Source of the DNA: Bdellovibrionota bacterium
GTDB taxonomy: Bacteria; Bdellovibrionota; Bacteriovoracia; Bacteriovoracales; Bacteriovoracaceae
Assembly (NCBI GenBank): GCA_030836365.1
Contig: JAURQB010000178.1
Location: forward strand, 1 to 10,715
DNA length: 10,715 bases
Direction: 5' to 3'
In this document: in pieces, positions 1 to 7,518 of the stretch
Position numbering within the stretch: the stretch's first letter is position 1
Layout of the letters: every line of letters starts with the position of its first letter
Made by a program: the position numbers and the translations under genes
Notes under the pieces: model-generated
The model's database searches: none
The model's input: the letters and a program-made list of their open reading frames with translations, nothing else
Told to the model about the DNA's origin: nothing

Positions 1-3000
1 GGTCCTGCACTCGGTCAGCCTTTTAATTCTAGGATTGGGAGAAAAAGCTCTGAATTTCTCATGTTAGGCAATGTAGATAATAGTGGATGGATTTCTCTTG
101 AAGATGAAGATATTGATAGAAGTAAATTTCATGTAGGAGAGAAATACGAAGGAGATTTACGTGCCATCACACTTGCTCAGGGTGTTATTATTAAAGATAT
201 GGCAGTAGGTAGTCATGTATGTGCTATTAGTGTTGATGGAAATTTATTTTGCTGGGGGAAAAATAATTATGGTTCACTTGGGTATACGAAAGAAAATATC
301 TCTGCATATGGCCTAGGTGATCCTGGAGTATATTACTATACTTCTGGTACTCATAGAGATAATAACTTGCTCATCGAGTTTGATTGGCAAGAGTATGTGC
401 CGCCTGTTGGTGGATACCATTTTATTACGAATTTTTATGAATCCGAAAACCCCCTAATAAATGGGGCCCAGCGTTTCCTCAATACCCAGGTGTCAGAAGT
501 AAGTGGACTCCCCATTTTAAATGACTTAGCAAAAGGTTATTACGATGGGAGTAAATGTTATCTTAGAGAATATAATGAGCAGAGTTGTCTTGCTGCGGGC
601 GGAACTTTCGAGAATAAATACTCAAGCACTGATCAAAGAGTTGCCTTTTTTTCTTTAACCACAGAACTTGATTGTGTATCTCATGGAGGTATGTGGGAAA
701 ATGGTAGTTGTAAATCATATCCGGTTATTTGTACAAATCCCACAATAAACCAGACAACTTGTGAAAGTGATCATACCGTCATTGATGTAACTGTTACAGA
801 TGAAGGTTCTACTTGTGCAATTTATGAAAATAATGAAAGTTCAGAAAGACATACCCGTTGTTTTGGTTATTCTGGTAATGGAGAGCTTGGAATTTATCAT
901 AACTACTCAACTTATAACATGAGTGATGATGTCGGTGACTCTGGTTTAGCTAATCGTAGTGGGGCAACGAACGAAAATCTAAAAAATCATTTAATGAGCT
1001 GTTATCGCCCATACGCTGCAGGTTTTTGTGAAAAATCTGGAGGGTCATACTTAAGTGGTGATAATGTATCCTCTTTATTTAATGGTTACACCTCCCCTGC
1101 CGATTATAGTGAGTATCCAACTCTTTCGGTCAGTTTCTGTCGATATGAGAACACTTATACTGGTATTGAGATTGATGATGAGAAAACTTGTGTTGATAAA
1201 TCTCATTATATACCACCTTCAAGAGTTGTTGGTCTCTATGGAATGAGCAACATAACTAAATTAGTTGCTGGTAAAGATTTTATTTGTGCTCAAGATGATA
1301 ATAATACTGATTATCGATGCTGGGGTAATGGTATTTCAGGAGTATTGTACCCTGGCGTTAGTTTCAACATAAACTCAATTGAGTACTTTCAAAATTTTGA
1401 TGACTATAGCTTTAGTGATGACCTGTCAGATTTTAGAGAATATTATGTTTGTATTGAAAACGAAAATTGCAGCACTAGCAATTCAAATTCTACAACAAGT
1501 GACATGGAAGCTAGTGACAGGTTAACTGCAGGTGCTGATGCTATTTGTCTTAACGGGAGCAGCGGTATTCGGTGCATGGGAGCGAATAATTCTGCTATAT
1601 TTGGATTTCAGAGTGTAATACCAGATAATACATTTTATCCTATTACAATCACCGATGGCAAAGCTGCAAATTTGCTTGATATGGTAGTTAGTCGGTCAAC
1701 ATTGTACTCTTCAAGTAAGGGAAGTATTTATGGTGGTATGATGAACTATTTTTATTCAGATGCGTATATAACATCTGCATGCGGGTATTTCTCTGACGAT
1801 GTTAATGGTGTGCCCATGATTAAATGTTGGGGAGGAGATGCTAATGAGGTTGTAGGTACAGTATCTCGATTTCATAGCGGTAAATACTTTGGTGAATATA
1901 CTAAAACAATGATTCTCGAAGATTCATCTACTGTAGATATTGATATTGCTTTAGATAAGAATATTATTGATTTAATGACATATGGGCGCTCCACTTCAGG
2001 GAGTGATCGATTTCCATTTCTCCAATCTTCTACTAGAAGCTTTAGTTCCAGTGGTTTAGATGAGGAAGTGGTTGCACCTAGGTTTTTCTCTAAAAACTTA
2101 GTCGGAGATAATTACGCTTTTTCACCATTTAGATTAAATTCATCTTATACAAATTACACAGGGTCGGAAAATGTTGGTGATGGTTATCATCATTTAGAAG
2201 ATGATTTTTACAAAAGTTGGATTGTCGAGTCCCCAATTTATATCCCTTGTGGGCCAGAAGGAGAACTTACGTTTACCTTGAATAATGATAATTATTCCCT
2301 CAATGAGTTGGACGGGGTAAATAATCCTATTGGAGGTTCAAATTGTGATATGTTTTATAGGGCAAATGAAATTGTCACTCTTATTAACACTAAACTTGAA
2401 CAAGATGCAATCACATACTCAAAAGAAGCTGGTAAGTTTTATGTTAAATTAAACGCTGGGACAGTACAACACGATAGCAATGGTGCCGTTGCAACGTGTG
2501 ATGGGGTGGTGACTTCTAATTTTTCTGATTGTACGGGAGAAGTTAGTACAACAAATGTCTTGTATACACTCGGCTATATTGATGGACAAAGTTTGACGGC
2601 GTCTGGGTGGTCTGCTCCTGCTGGCAACGCTTTTAACCTAGTTGAATATGTAGGTTGCTACAATACCTCAAAGCTTGATGAATCTTCTTGTAATGGTGGA
2701 ACTGATATATGGAACAGCGATGAAAATAAATGTTTTACTACAGAATATTCTACATTTGATACTTGTGTTGCGGAAATTGATCATCAATGGTTTGAAAAAC
2801 TACATGAAGAGAAGCCTTTTGGCTGTGTCGATGAAAATATTTCGTCTTATGCTGACTGTGATAATACTATTACAACCTCCGGCCGTTGTTTTCAGTTCGG
2901 TGTTGAGGTGGCGGGGTCACTTAGTTATGATGATTGTTTGAATGTTACTAATGTTACTGATCAAGCAGGTTGCGAGGCCGTTGGAGGAACGTTTGTCGAT

Positions 3001-3321
3001 AATTCTGGTACTGATCACTGCATAAACGCACCTGGTAAGCGATACTGGGTTCCTGATTATTGGGGATGGCAAGACCGTTCCAATTATAGAAGTCCAGCGA
3101 GTATAATTGGTGTATGTCACCGAAGCTACACTAGTAGTGGAGCGGAGCTGAACGCAAACAACTGTGTAAGCGAAGGCTTTAAGTGGTTTGGAGAAATTGG
3201 TGCTGCCTGTTACTATGCGTATTGGAGCTCATATGATGTTGATGGGGGGACACTAACAGAAAACGATGCAAAACATAGTTGTCTCGATCATTCACCAATG
3301 ATCGGCAATGAGTATGAATAA
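1..3321 (+). CDS. Large secreted RCC1-like, cysteine-rich repeat protein (5' end outside window)
   Basis: The frame is open from base 1, so the gene starts upstream; the ATG at 61 is only an internal Met and 1106 codons are visible. Five stretches look like blades of the bacterial RCC1 type, in which a Cys pair brackets the hairpin (G-x-H-x-CA-x5-G-x3-CWG-x-N): about 211-285 (HVCAISVDGNLFCWGKNNYG), 808-897, 1261-1347, 1519-1608 and 1768-1866. Only the first is close to consensus, so the propeller is degenerate or heavily interrupted. Between and after the blades lie cysteine modules of the form C-x3-G-G-x-[FW]-x(n)-C (556-615, 658-735, 994-1062, 2656-3290). A region without blades, about 2240-2600, has an N-[YF]-x(n)-I-x-x-[IL]-N-x-x-[IL] pattern. 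The paired cysteines suggest an oxidising compartment, hence export, but the N-terminus that would carry the signal is not visible. RCC1 propellers are protein-binding scaffolds; a surface or adhesive role is inferred. No sorting signal is seen at the C-terminus (MIGNEYE). The stop converges on the next gene after 21 bases. Confidence 0.88.
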   Translation, partial: GPALGQPFNSRIGRKSSEFLMLGNVDNSGWISLEDEDIDRSKFHVGEKYEGDLRAITLAQGVIIKDMAVGSHVCAISVDGNLFCWGKNNYGSLGYTKENISAYGLGDPGVYYYTSGTHRDNNLLIEFDWQEYVPPVGGYHFITNFYESENPLINGAQRFLNTQVSEVSGLPILNDLAKGYYDGSKCYLREYNEQSCLAAGGTFENKYSSTDQRVAFFSLTTELDCVSHGGMWENGSCKSYPVICTNPTINQTTCESDHTVIDVTVTDEGSTCAIYENNESSERHTRCFGYSGNGELGIYHNYSTYNMSDDVGDSGLANRSGATNENLKNHLMSCYRPYAAGFCEKSGGSYLSGDNVSSLFNGYTSPADYSEYPTLSVSFCRYENTYTGIEIDDEKTCVDKSHYIPPSRVVGLYGMSNITKLVAGKDFICAQDDNNTDYRCWGNGISGVLYPGVSFNINSIEYFQNFDDYSFSDDLSDFREYYVCIENENCSTSNSNSTTSDMEASDRLTAGADAICLNGSSGIRCMGANNSAIFGFQSVIPDNTFYPITITDGKAANLLDMVVSRSTLYSSSKGSIYGGMMNYFYSDAYITSACGYFSDDVNGVPMIKCWGGDANEVVGTVSRFHSGKYFGEYTKTMILEDSSTVDIDIALDKNIIDLMTYGRSTSGSDRFPFLQSSTRSFSSSGLDEEVVAPRFFSKNLVGDNYAFSPFRLNSSYTNYTGSENVGDGYHHLEDDFYKSWIVESPIYIPCGPEGELTFTLNNDNYSLNELDGVNNPIGGSNCDMFYRANEIVTLINTKLEQDAITYSKEAGKFYVKLNAGTVQHDSNGAVATCDGVVTSNFSDCTGEVSTTNVLYTLGYIDGQSLTASGWSAPAGNAFNLVEYVGCYNTSKLDESSCNGGTDIWNSDENKCFTTEYSTFDTCVAEIDHQWFEKLHEEKPFGCVDENISSYADCDNTITTSGRCFQFGVEVAGSLSYDDCLNVTNVTDQAGCEAVGGTFVDNSGTDHCINAPGKRYWVPDYWGWQDRSNYRSPASIIGVCHRSYTSSGAELNANNCVSEGFKWFGEIGAACYYAYWSSYDVDGGTLTENDAKHSCLDHSPMIGNEYE

Positions 3322-3326
3322 AACGT

Positions 3327-3349
3327 ACAATAAGTTTGGTAATTATTGT
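3327..3349. terminator. Weak bidirectional hairpin between convergent genes
   Basis: ACAATAA (3327-3333) and TTATTGT (3343-3349) form a 7-bp stem with a 9-base loop, spanning the 21-base gap between the two convergent stop codons and covering the last codons of the minus-strand gene. The stem has a single G-C pair and no strong T tract follows, so it is a poor intrinsic terminator. It is listed only because it is the sole symmetric element in the gap. Confidence 0.25.
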
Positions 3350-4278
3350 TTGGAGTTTACGCGCATCTCTTTGAGGTTAAAGACAAGCGTGTCGCCGTCG
3401 ACGCTAAAAAACTCGTTTTGAAGTAAATCTAAAATCTTAAGCAGTGGTTTTTTTAGACTAGCGACTTGGGAATCTAATGTGTCAATTCGAAGGGCGATCA
3501 CATCTTCTTTACTGTGGTATTCGATGAACCCTGTGCCGGAGAGTTTCATCGTGAGGAGGATTTTTAAGTCCGCTCGTAAAATTATTTTTCCCTTATTAAT
3601 GGAAGCAAATCCGTGAGTCAAAACTGGTCTAGTAAACTTTGGTAAATGATCAATTTTCTCTGCATCATAGAAATTTTGTGCCCACCGGTAAATGATATCT
3701 TCTGGCGTTGTCTGATAGATAACGTCTTCTCGCCCGCTAAGAACACCTTTTGGTAACTCGATGGATGATTTTTTTAAACATAAGCTCAAAATTTCTTGAG
3801 TAATGTCACGCCCGACGTCTGGAGCACAGGAAATCTTTGCGCCAAAAAAACTAAGTTTGACGGCGGCCAGAGCAACATCAAAATATTCGGAATCAATATT
3901 TATATATTCACCTTGGCGAATATTGATATTTGTATTTGAGGCGCTAAATTTTTGTTGCTCGAAAATTTTCTTAAAGCTTTTAAGGTCAAGCTTCATTTTT
4001 TGGCCGTTGCCTTCAATGATAAAAAAGTTATCCTTCATGGAAAGATCATAATCAAGATTCTCAAGATCTACATTAACCGGGTCAATCGCAACAAACGCTT
4101 TTTTCATCGAAACATCACCGAAACCTTCATCCAGGCGTGCGTTGATATCAGTTAAGTCTAATTGCAGTTTTGAGCTAAAACTTTGTTCTGTCTGGCCAGG
4201 AGTTGAAGCGATCACGCTGATAGTAAAACTCATCCCAATGAACATCACAATCGAGCAGATAGATTTTGCTAATTTCAT
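3343..4278 (-). CDS. Secreted/periplasmic protein of unknown family, 311 aa
   Basis: No family is recognised. The N-terminus MKLAKSICSIVMFIGMSFTI followed by SVIA-S is a classical Sec signal peptide, with likely cleavage after Ala24 and no lipobox, so the mature protein should be periplasmic or secreted. The start is supported by AAGGA seven bases upstream of the ATG. The mature part alternates short beta-like segments (residues 60-95, 115-150, 228-270) with amphipathic helices (98-112, 193-206, 273-290). It has one Cys pair, C151 and C167, that could form a disulfide. The C-terminal third has the rhythm K-I-I-L-R-A-D-L-K-I-L-L-T, then a helix, then G-D-T-L-V-F. This is reminiscent of lipid-binding TULIP/DUF2993-type domains, but only in pattern, and I do not claim homology. 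It is divergent from the next gene across a palindrome-rich 112-base region. Confidence 0.85.
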   Translation of the reverse strand: MKLAKSICSIVMFIGMSFTISVIASTPGQTEQSFSSKLQLDLTDINARLDEGFGDVSMKKAFVAIDPVNVDLENLDYDLSMKDNFFIIEGNGQKMKLDLKSFKKIFEQQKFSASNTNINIRQGEYINIDSEYFDVALAAVKLSFFGAKISCAPDVGRDITQEILSLCLKKSSIELPKGVLSGREDVIYQTTPEDIIYRWAQNFYDAEKIDHLPKFTRPVLTHGFASINKGKIILRADLKILLTMKLSGTGFIEYHSKEDVIALRIDTLDSQVASLKKPLLKILDLLQNEFFSVDGDTLVFNLKEMRVNSKQ

Positions 4279-4328
4279 TTAACAATCCTTGTTTGAAGTT
4301 ACGCTAATATTGGAATATGAATGAACTA

Positions 4329-4358
4329 ACATGTCAACTCGTTGAAATTACATGTAAA
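4329..4358. promoter_or_regulatory. Divergent promoter/operator region with paired palindromes
   Basis: The divergent gap holds two perfect ACATGT palindromes whose starts lie 21 bases apart (4329-4334 and 4350-4355), about two helical turns; the second sits within the 10-bp palindrome TTACATGTAA (4348-4357). Between them is the inverted repeat TCAAC-TC-GTTGA (4334-4345). Two -35-like hexamers lie back to back: TTGACA on the minus strand (complement of 4332-4337) and TTGAAA on the plus strand (4342-4347). Possible -10 boxes are weak (TAAAAA at 4366-4371 on the plus strand; none convincing on the minus strand). The layout suggests one dimeric regulator controlling both genes. Symmetry and spacing are seen; the role is inferred. 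Confidence 0.4.
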
Positions 4359-4420
4359 CAAACTGTAAAAATGCACCTATACGCTAGACAGTGTTAGTTA
4401 AACAGCGTTTAGTAAACCTG

Positions 4421-5272
4421 ATGAAAACGCTCGCTTTATGTTTTTCTATTTTCTTTTTATTTTCTTTGAATCCTTCTTTGAGTTTCGCGGAACCTGCACC
4501 CACTTCAGAGGTGAGTGAAACAGAATTGGATCAAGAAAAATTTAAAGCGATTGCGGCTAAATTATTTGAAGCGCAAAAACTTCTCACGCCAGAATTTGAA
4601 TACGCTGGAAACATTTCATTGGGAATGTACTTCATGCGCTATCTTGGTGAGCTCTCACCATTTTCGCTTCAGGCAAACGATATAAGTGAATTGATTATCG
4701 CGATTGAAAAACTATATGGTGAGGAGCTCAACCCCACGTTAAAGCATTTGCTCACAAGCATTCAAAAATTAGTTTTCAGGCGTGATGCTAATAAATTTAC
4801 GACGATTATTAGGACAAAGAATAAACAAGACATCAAAGTCCCTATTGATGTTCAACGGGAAGGACTTGTCAGCTCAATCAATGACTTTTGGATAAAAGAT
4901 AAGGCCGAGGTCACCCTTCATTTGATAAGAAATGATTACTACCGAAAAAAATACTACCGCATGCTCTCAAAGAAAAAAGAAGTTTTTCAACTTCCCAAAG
5001 TTCACCTTGTTTCAGAGCAATATCAAAACGCCCTTAAGTACTACCTGACATTAGAGCACGAAATCCCTCCGCTGGCCGGTAAAGTTTCTGGGATGGGATT
5101 TAACCTCTCCTTAAATCGCTGGTTTCCTAAAACGTTAAGAACCCTTAATTTAGATGTTGGTGAAATCGGGAGTTTTCTTGGGTTAAAAGATCTTGAAGGT
5201 GGAGCACTGTCACCTTTTTGGCTATCGGGAAAAAAGTGGGGCGTTCACGTTATCTCCACTTTTGATGATTAA
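4421..5272 (+). CDS. Secreted protein of unknown family, 283 aa
   Basis: I do not recognise the family. I chose the ATG at 4421 because it gives a compact signal peptide, MKTLALCFSIFFLFSLNPSL then SFA-EPAP, with likely cleavage after Ala23. An in-frame GTG at 4391 would add ten residues (MLVKQRLVNL) and cannot be excluded. Neither start has a convincing ribosome site. The mature protein begins with an acidic, Pro/Ser/Glu-rich spacer (residues 24-36) and then an alpha-helical region (about 38-110: KFKAIAAKLFEAQKLL, SELIIAIEKLYGEEL). A lysine-, tyrosine- and arginine-rich stretch (about 155-185, NDYYRKKYYRMLSKKKE) follows. The last 80 residues are more beta-like and end in a Gly/Trp-rich segment (GALSPFWLSGKKWGVHVIST). 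There is no Cys in the mature part and no lipobox, so the protein is probably periplasmic. It is divergent from the 3343-4278 gene and may share an operator with it. Confidence 0.82.
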   Translation: MKTLALCFSIFFLFSLNPSLSFAEPAPTSEVSETELDQEKFKAIAAKLFEAQKLLTPEFEYAGNISLGMYFMRYLGELSPFSLQANDISELIIAIEKLYGEELNPTLKHLLTSIQKLVFRRDANKFTTIIRTKNKQDIKVPIDVQREGLVSSINDFWIKDKAEVTLHLIRNDYYRKKYYRMLSKKKEVFQLPKVHLVSEQYQNALKYYLTLEHEIPPLAGKVSGMGFNLSLNRWFPKTLRTLNLDVGEIGSFLGLKDLEGGALSPFWLSGKKWGVHVISTFDD

Positions 5273-5299
5273 CTAAATAAATCTCCACTTTAAATGATT
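5252..5299 (+). repeat. Imperfect 19-bp direct repeat spanning a stop codon
   Basis: The 19-base stretch at 5252-5270, the last codons of the upstream gene, recurs at 5281-5299 with only two mismatches: ATCTCCACTTT is identical, TG is replaced by AA, and ATGATT is identical. The spacing is 29 bases. The second copy lies after the stop, so a short local duplication, or an earlier longer reading frame, is likely. No function is assigned. Confidence 0.6.
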
Positions 5300-5323
5300 G
5301 GCCAAGTGAGCGTTATTTTTTTT
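5286..5323 (+). terminator. Possible terminator after the 4421-5272 gene
   Basis: CACTT (5286-5290) can pair with AAGTG (5304-5308) around a 13-base loop. Seven bases later there is a run of eight T (5316-5323). The stem is short and the T tract doubles as the Lys-rich C-terminal codons of the convergent lipoprotein gene, so the terminator reading is weak. Confidence 0.25.
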
Positions 5324-6044
5324 CGTTTTTTAATTCGATATCAACGCCAAGATTAATATCCCCAGTGATCGTGAAATCATAATCTGGAACTTTATCAATT
5401 TTCACTCGGAAAAATAAAAGCAGGTGGCGTTTTTCACTCAAAAGATCGCGCCAGTTTTTGAGATGTATTTCTGGTGTAATATAATTGGAAATGATTTGGC
5501 GATCCTTTGTGAAGCTAAAAGCCTTTGTCATATTACTTACATCTAAATCCCAGTAGTCGATGGTTTGATCAGCATCAATATTTTCTATATCTGTACAAAG
5601 AGAGAAATCTTGTTGGAGAAAATTAAATTCATCTAGACTTAAAGCGCGAATATGGCCCTCAGCAAATTCGACAAAATCTAGTGAGGCGTCAGGGGCGCTA
5701 GAGTTTATTTGAAGATAAATATTTTCAAGAGTAATAGATCTAACGTAATTAAAGTCAATCTTTTCAATTTCGCTAATTTCATAGAGACAGGGCGTAAATG
5801 CAAATTTCCCAAGGTCTCCCTCTTCAATCTCCGCATTGGCCATCATTTCGGCAAGTTCTCCGAACACGCCACCAATGACATCGACATCCTCAATATCGCT
5901 GAACTGATCTTCTACTTCTAATGGATCAATGGGAACACTTAATTTAAATTTGATTGGCAAAGGCCTAATCGCCACCTCAAGTGATTCTTTCGTTTCACAG
6001 GCACAAAGAAAAACAAAGCATATAAGTAAAACCAGCTTTTTCAT
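5313..6044 (-). CDS. Small lipoprotein of unknown function, 243 aa
   Basis: The N-terminus MKKLVLLICFVFLCAC-ETKE is a lipoprotein signal peptide. The lipobox is L13-C14-A15-C16, with Cys at -2 being slightly unusual and Cys16 the likely lipidated residue. Glu at +2 does not match the Asp inner-membrane retention signal of E. coli, so an outer-membrane location is plausible but not assured in other lineages. The mature part is acidic in its first half (EVEDQFSDIEDVDV, residues 43-56; AEIEEGDLGK), with two further Cys in FTPCLY and SLCTD that could pair. The C-terminal half is beta-rich and ends in the strand-like YDFTITGDINLGVDIEL. No Pfam-level family is recognised; a LEA-type-2-like beta-sandwich is only a guess from strand pattern. 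There is no clear ribosome site before the ATG. The gene is divergent from the outer-membrane protein gene at 6151. Confidence 0.85.
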   Translation of the reverse strand: MKKLVLLICFVFLCACETKESLEVAIRPLPIKFKLSVPIDPLEVEDQFSDIEDVDVIGGVFGELAEMMANAEIEEGDLGKFAFTPCLYEISEIEKIDFNYVRSITLENIYLQINSSAPDASLDFVEFAEGHIRALSLDEFNFLQQDFSLCTDIENIDADQTIDYWDLDVSNMTKAFSFTKDRQIISNYITPEIHLKNWRDLLSEKRHLLLFFRVKIDKVPDYDFTITGDINLGVDIELKNEKK

Positions 6045-6150
6045 GCCAATTATTTACCAATCATCAATATTTTTGGCCAGAAGCCTTATAAATGATACTT
6101 GGTCATTATTTAATCCTTGTGGATGAATAAAATAACTGGGATATAAAATC
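6045..6150. promoter_or_regulatory. Divergent intergenic region, lipoprotein / outer-membrane protein
   Basis: This 106-base AT-rich gap must hold both promoters. The only symmetric element is AATGA (6091-6095) / TCATT (6103-6107), a 5-bp inverted repeat with a 7-base spacer. TATAAA (6087-6092) and TAAAAT (6128-6133) resemble -10 boxes on the plus strand, but neither has a -35 hexamer at proper spacing. The start at 6151 has only a weak GGGA (6138-6141) in front. Confidence 0.3.
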
Positions 6151-7371
6151 ATGAACTTAGGCATATTTTTAATCCTATTTTCTTTTTTTCTTTATGCCCC
6201 GCTTGGGCAGAGCGCCTATTATGATGTTCTTCCGCAAGGCCGCTTTAATCTTCAATTCAGATTGATCAAAACGAACTCCATCGTCAATAGTTATGATTCA
6301 TCTGGAGGACTTCGCAGTAATGATGTTCAGTTTAATTTAGATGGCAAGACCATTTATGGGGCCAATGAAATTCTGGATAAATACTTTGATGACTTGTCGA
6401 ACATTAGCCCCGAAGCATTTGATCGATTTCAAATTGGCTCTTATGAAATAAAACCAAAGGCGAACGTCAATGTGCGCGTCTTTGGATTTGGATATGGGCT
6501 TGGAAAAAAGAGTACCGTCTATCTTGGCGTTCCATTCTATCAAGCCGAAGTAAACGTCGCGTTTAATCGGACGAAGGGAAACAACTATGACGAGATTGTT
6601 GAAATTGTCGGTGAAGATCAGGTTACAACGGTCACTCAAATTACGCGCGGATTACCTGATATTACAAAAGGAATTATCCAAACGGTGTTGGTCGATTATT
6701 TTGGCGTGCGGCCAATTGGTACGTGGCGTGCTGAAGGGCCGGGTGATATTGAAGCAGGTATTATGCATCAAATTTACTCGTCTCAATCGGGAGGTGCTCT
6801 TTTTAAGTTTGGTGTCATTCTTCCGACGGGGAAAATTGAAAACCCCGATATTTTACAGGACATTAGTTTCGGTGATGGACAAGTCGATACTTTTATCGAA
6901 GCAGGTTTTGGTCTAGAGTTATATCCTCAGTTAGAGTTTAATAGTAGTACGCGTTTTACCTATCAATTTGACTCTCAAAAAAGTAGACGAGTGCCGGACA
7001 TCACGGGGACTTCTTTGGGGGTGGATAAAGTTCAAGTCACCGAGAAACTGGGCAACAAAATTGATATCTATTCAAATTTAACTTACAGCATTTTTAATTT
7101 ATTTAGGCTTGAATTAGGGCATCACTATCATCTTCAAGGAGCGACAAAATATCGCGGCAGCTCTTCATCTTTATTTAACTCTTCGAGTTTTCGGCAGGTG
7201 ACCTCTCATGCGGGGGAAATAAAATTCGTTTTTACCTCGGTAAAAAGATATCTTAAAAATGGTCAGTTCTTCTTGCCGTTTGAGTTGAGTGCTTCTTATT
7301 TTAAGACCTTAAAAGGTGAAAATATTCAAGCTGTTAATCGAACGACGTTTCAACTTAGTACCTTCTTTTAA
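6151..7371 (+). CDS. Outer-membrane beta-barrel protein, MetA-pathway/transporter-like, 406 aa
   Basis: This is probably an outer-membrane beta-barrel. It has a signal peptide (residues 1-22, MNLGIFLILFSFFLYAPLGQ then SA-YYDV), alternating amphipathic strands throughout, aromatic girdle residues and a C-terminal Phe-Phe (QLSTFF), as the BAM insertion signal requires. The central part, GPGDIEAGI (196-204), GVILPTGKIE (221-230) and FGDGQVDTFIEAGFG (240-254), matches the typical pattern of the 'putative MetA-pathway of phenol degradation' barrel family (PF13557: GD followed by a strand, then LPTG, then a G-x-G-x-x-D strand). That family name reflects a few aromatic-degradation clusters; most members have no assigned substrate, and no aromatic catabolism genes are seen here. 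The mature protein has no Cys, as is usual for barrels. The frame is closed just upstream by TAA at 6133-6135, which supports this start. It is followed by a 190-base gap, so it is probably a single-gene transcript. Confidence 0.88.
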   Translation: MNLGIFLILFSFFLYAPLGQSAYYDVLPQGRFNLQFRLIKTNSIVNSYDSSGGLRSNDVQFNLDGKTIYGANEILDKYFDDLSNISPEAFDRFQIGSYEIKPKANVNVRVFGFGYGLGKKSTVYLGVPFYQAEVNVAFNRTKGNNYDEIVEIVGEDQVTTVTQITRGLPDITKGIIQTVLVDYFGVRPIGTWRAEGPGDIEAGIMHQIYSSQSGGALFKFGVILPTGKIENPDILQDISFGDGQVDTFIEAGFGLELYPQLEFNSSTRFTYQFDSQKSRRVPDITGTSLGVDKVQVTEKLGNKIDIYSNLTYSIFNLFRLELGHHYHLQGATKYRGSSSSLFNSSSFRQVTSHAGEIKFVFTSVKRYLKNGQFFLPFELSASYFKTLKGENIQAVNRTTFQLSTFF

Positions 7372-7387
7372 CCACTTGAATCCTCTA

Positions 7388-7417
7388 TTGACATAGGATG
7401 CTGGCAGTTTTTTTAAT
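7388..7417 (+). promoter_or_regulatory. Candidate sigma70-type promoter
   Basis: A perfect TTGACA (7388-7393) is followed after 18 bases by TTTAAT (7412-7417), 17 bases past the stop of the barrel gene and about 145 bases before the lipoprotein start. The -35 box lies in the imperfect palindrome ATCCTCTATTGACATAGGAT (7380-7399), which could be an operator. Alternatively, that palindrome with the T7 run at 7408-7414 could act as a weak terminator for the barrel gene; the eight-base gap before the T run argues against this. Confidence 0.45.
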
Positions 7418-7518
7418 CCTAATTTTTTCCGTTGAGATGCCCAAAGTTTCAACACGATCTATTTAGCTGAAATTATTTAATTTTTGGCCCTTGATAAAAA
7501 GATGCTTTTTTACCGATA

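Noticed and set aside
61..63. ATG at 61 as the start of the first gene
   Set aside because: The frame stays open to base 1 (beginning GPALGQPFNSRIG), no ribosome site precedes the ATG, and residues after it do not form a signal peptide, so the gene is cut by the window edge.
1055..4155. Short overlapping or antisense open frames (for example 1055-1246 +, 2917-3120 -, 3803-4051 +)
   Set aside because: They overlap well-supported long genes, lack ribosome sites and have shadow-like composition rich in Leu, Ile and Met.
6196..7371. Aromatic-degradation transporter function for the barrel protein
   Set aside because: The MetA-pathway family label is historic; no phenol or catechol catabolism genes are present, so no substrate is claimed.
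7496..7510. Hairpin AAAAAG-ATG-CTTTTT as an intrinsic terminator
   Set aside because: It has one G-C pair, a three-base loop, and lies about 125 bases after the barrel gene's stop; homopolymer runs in AT-rich DNA produce this by chance.
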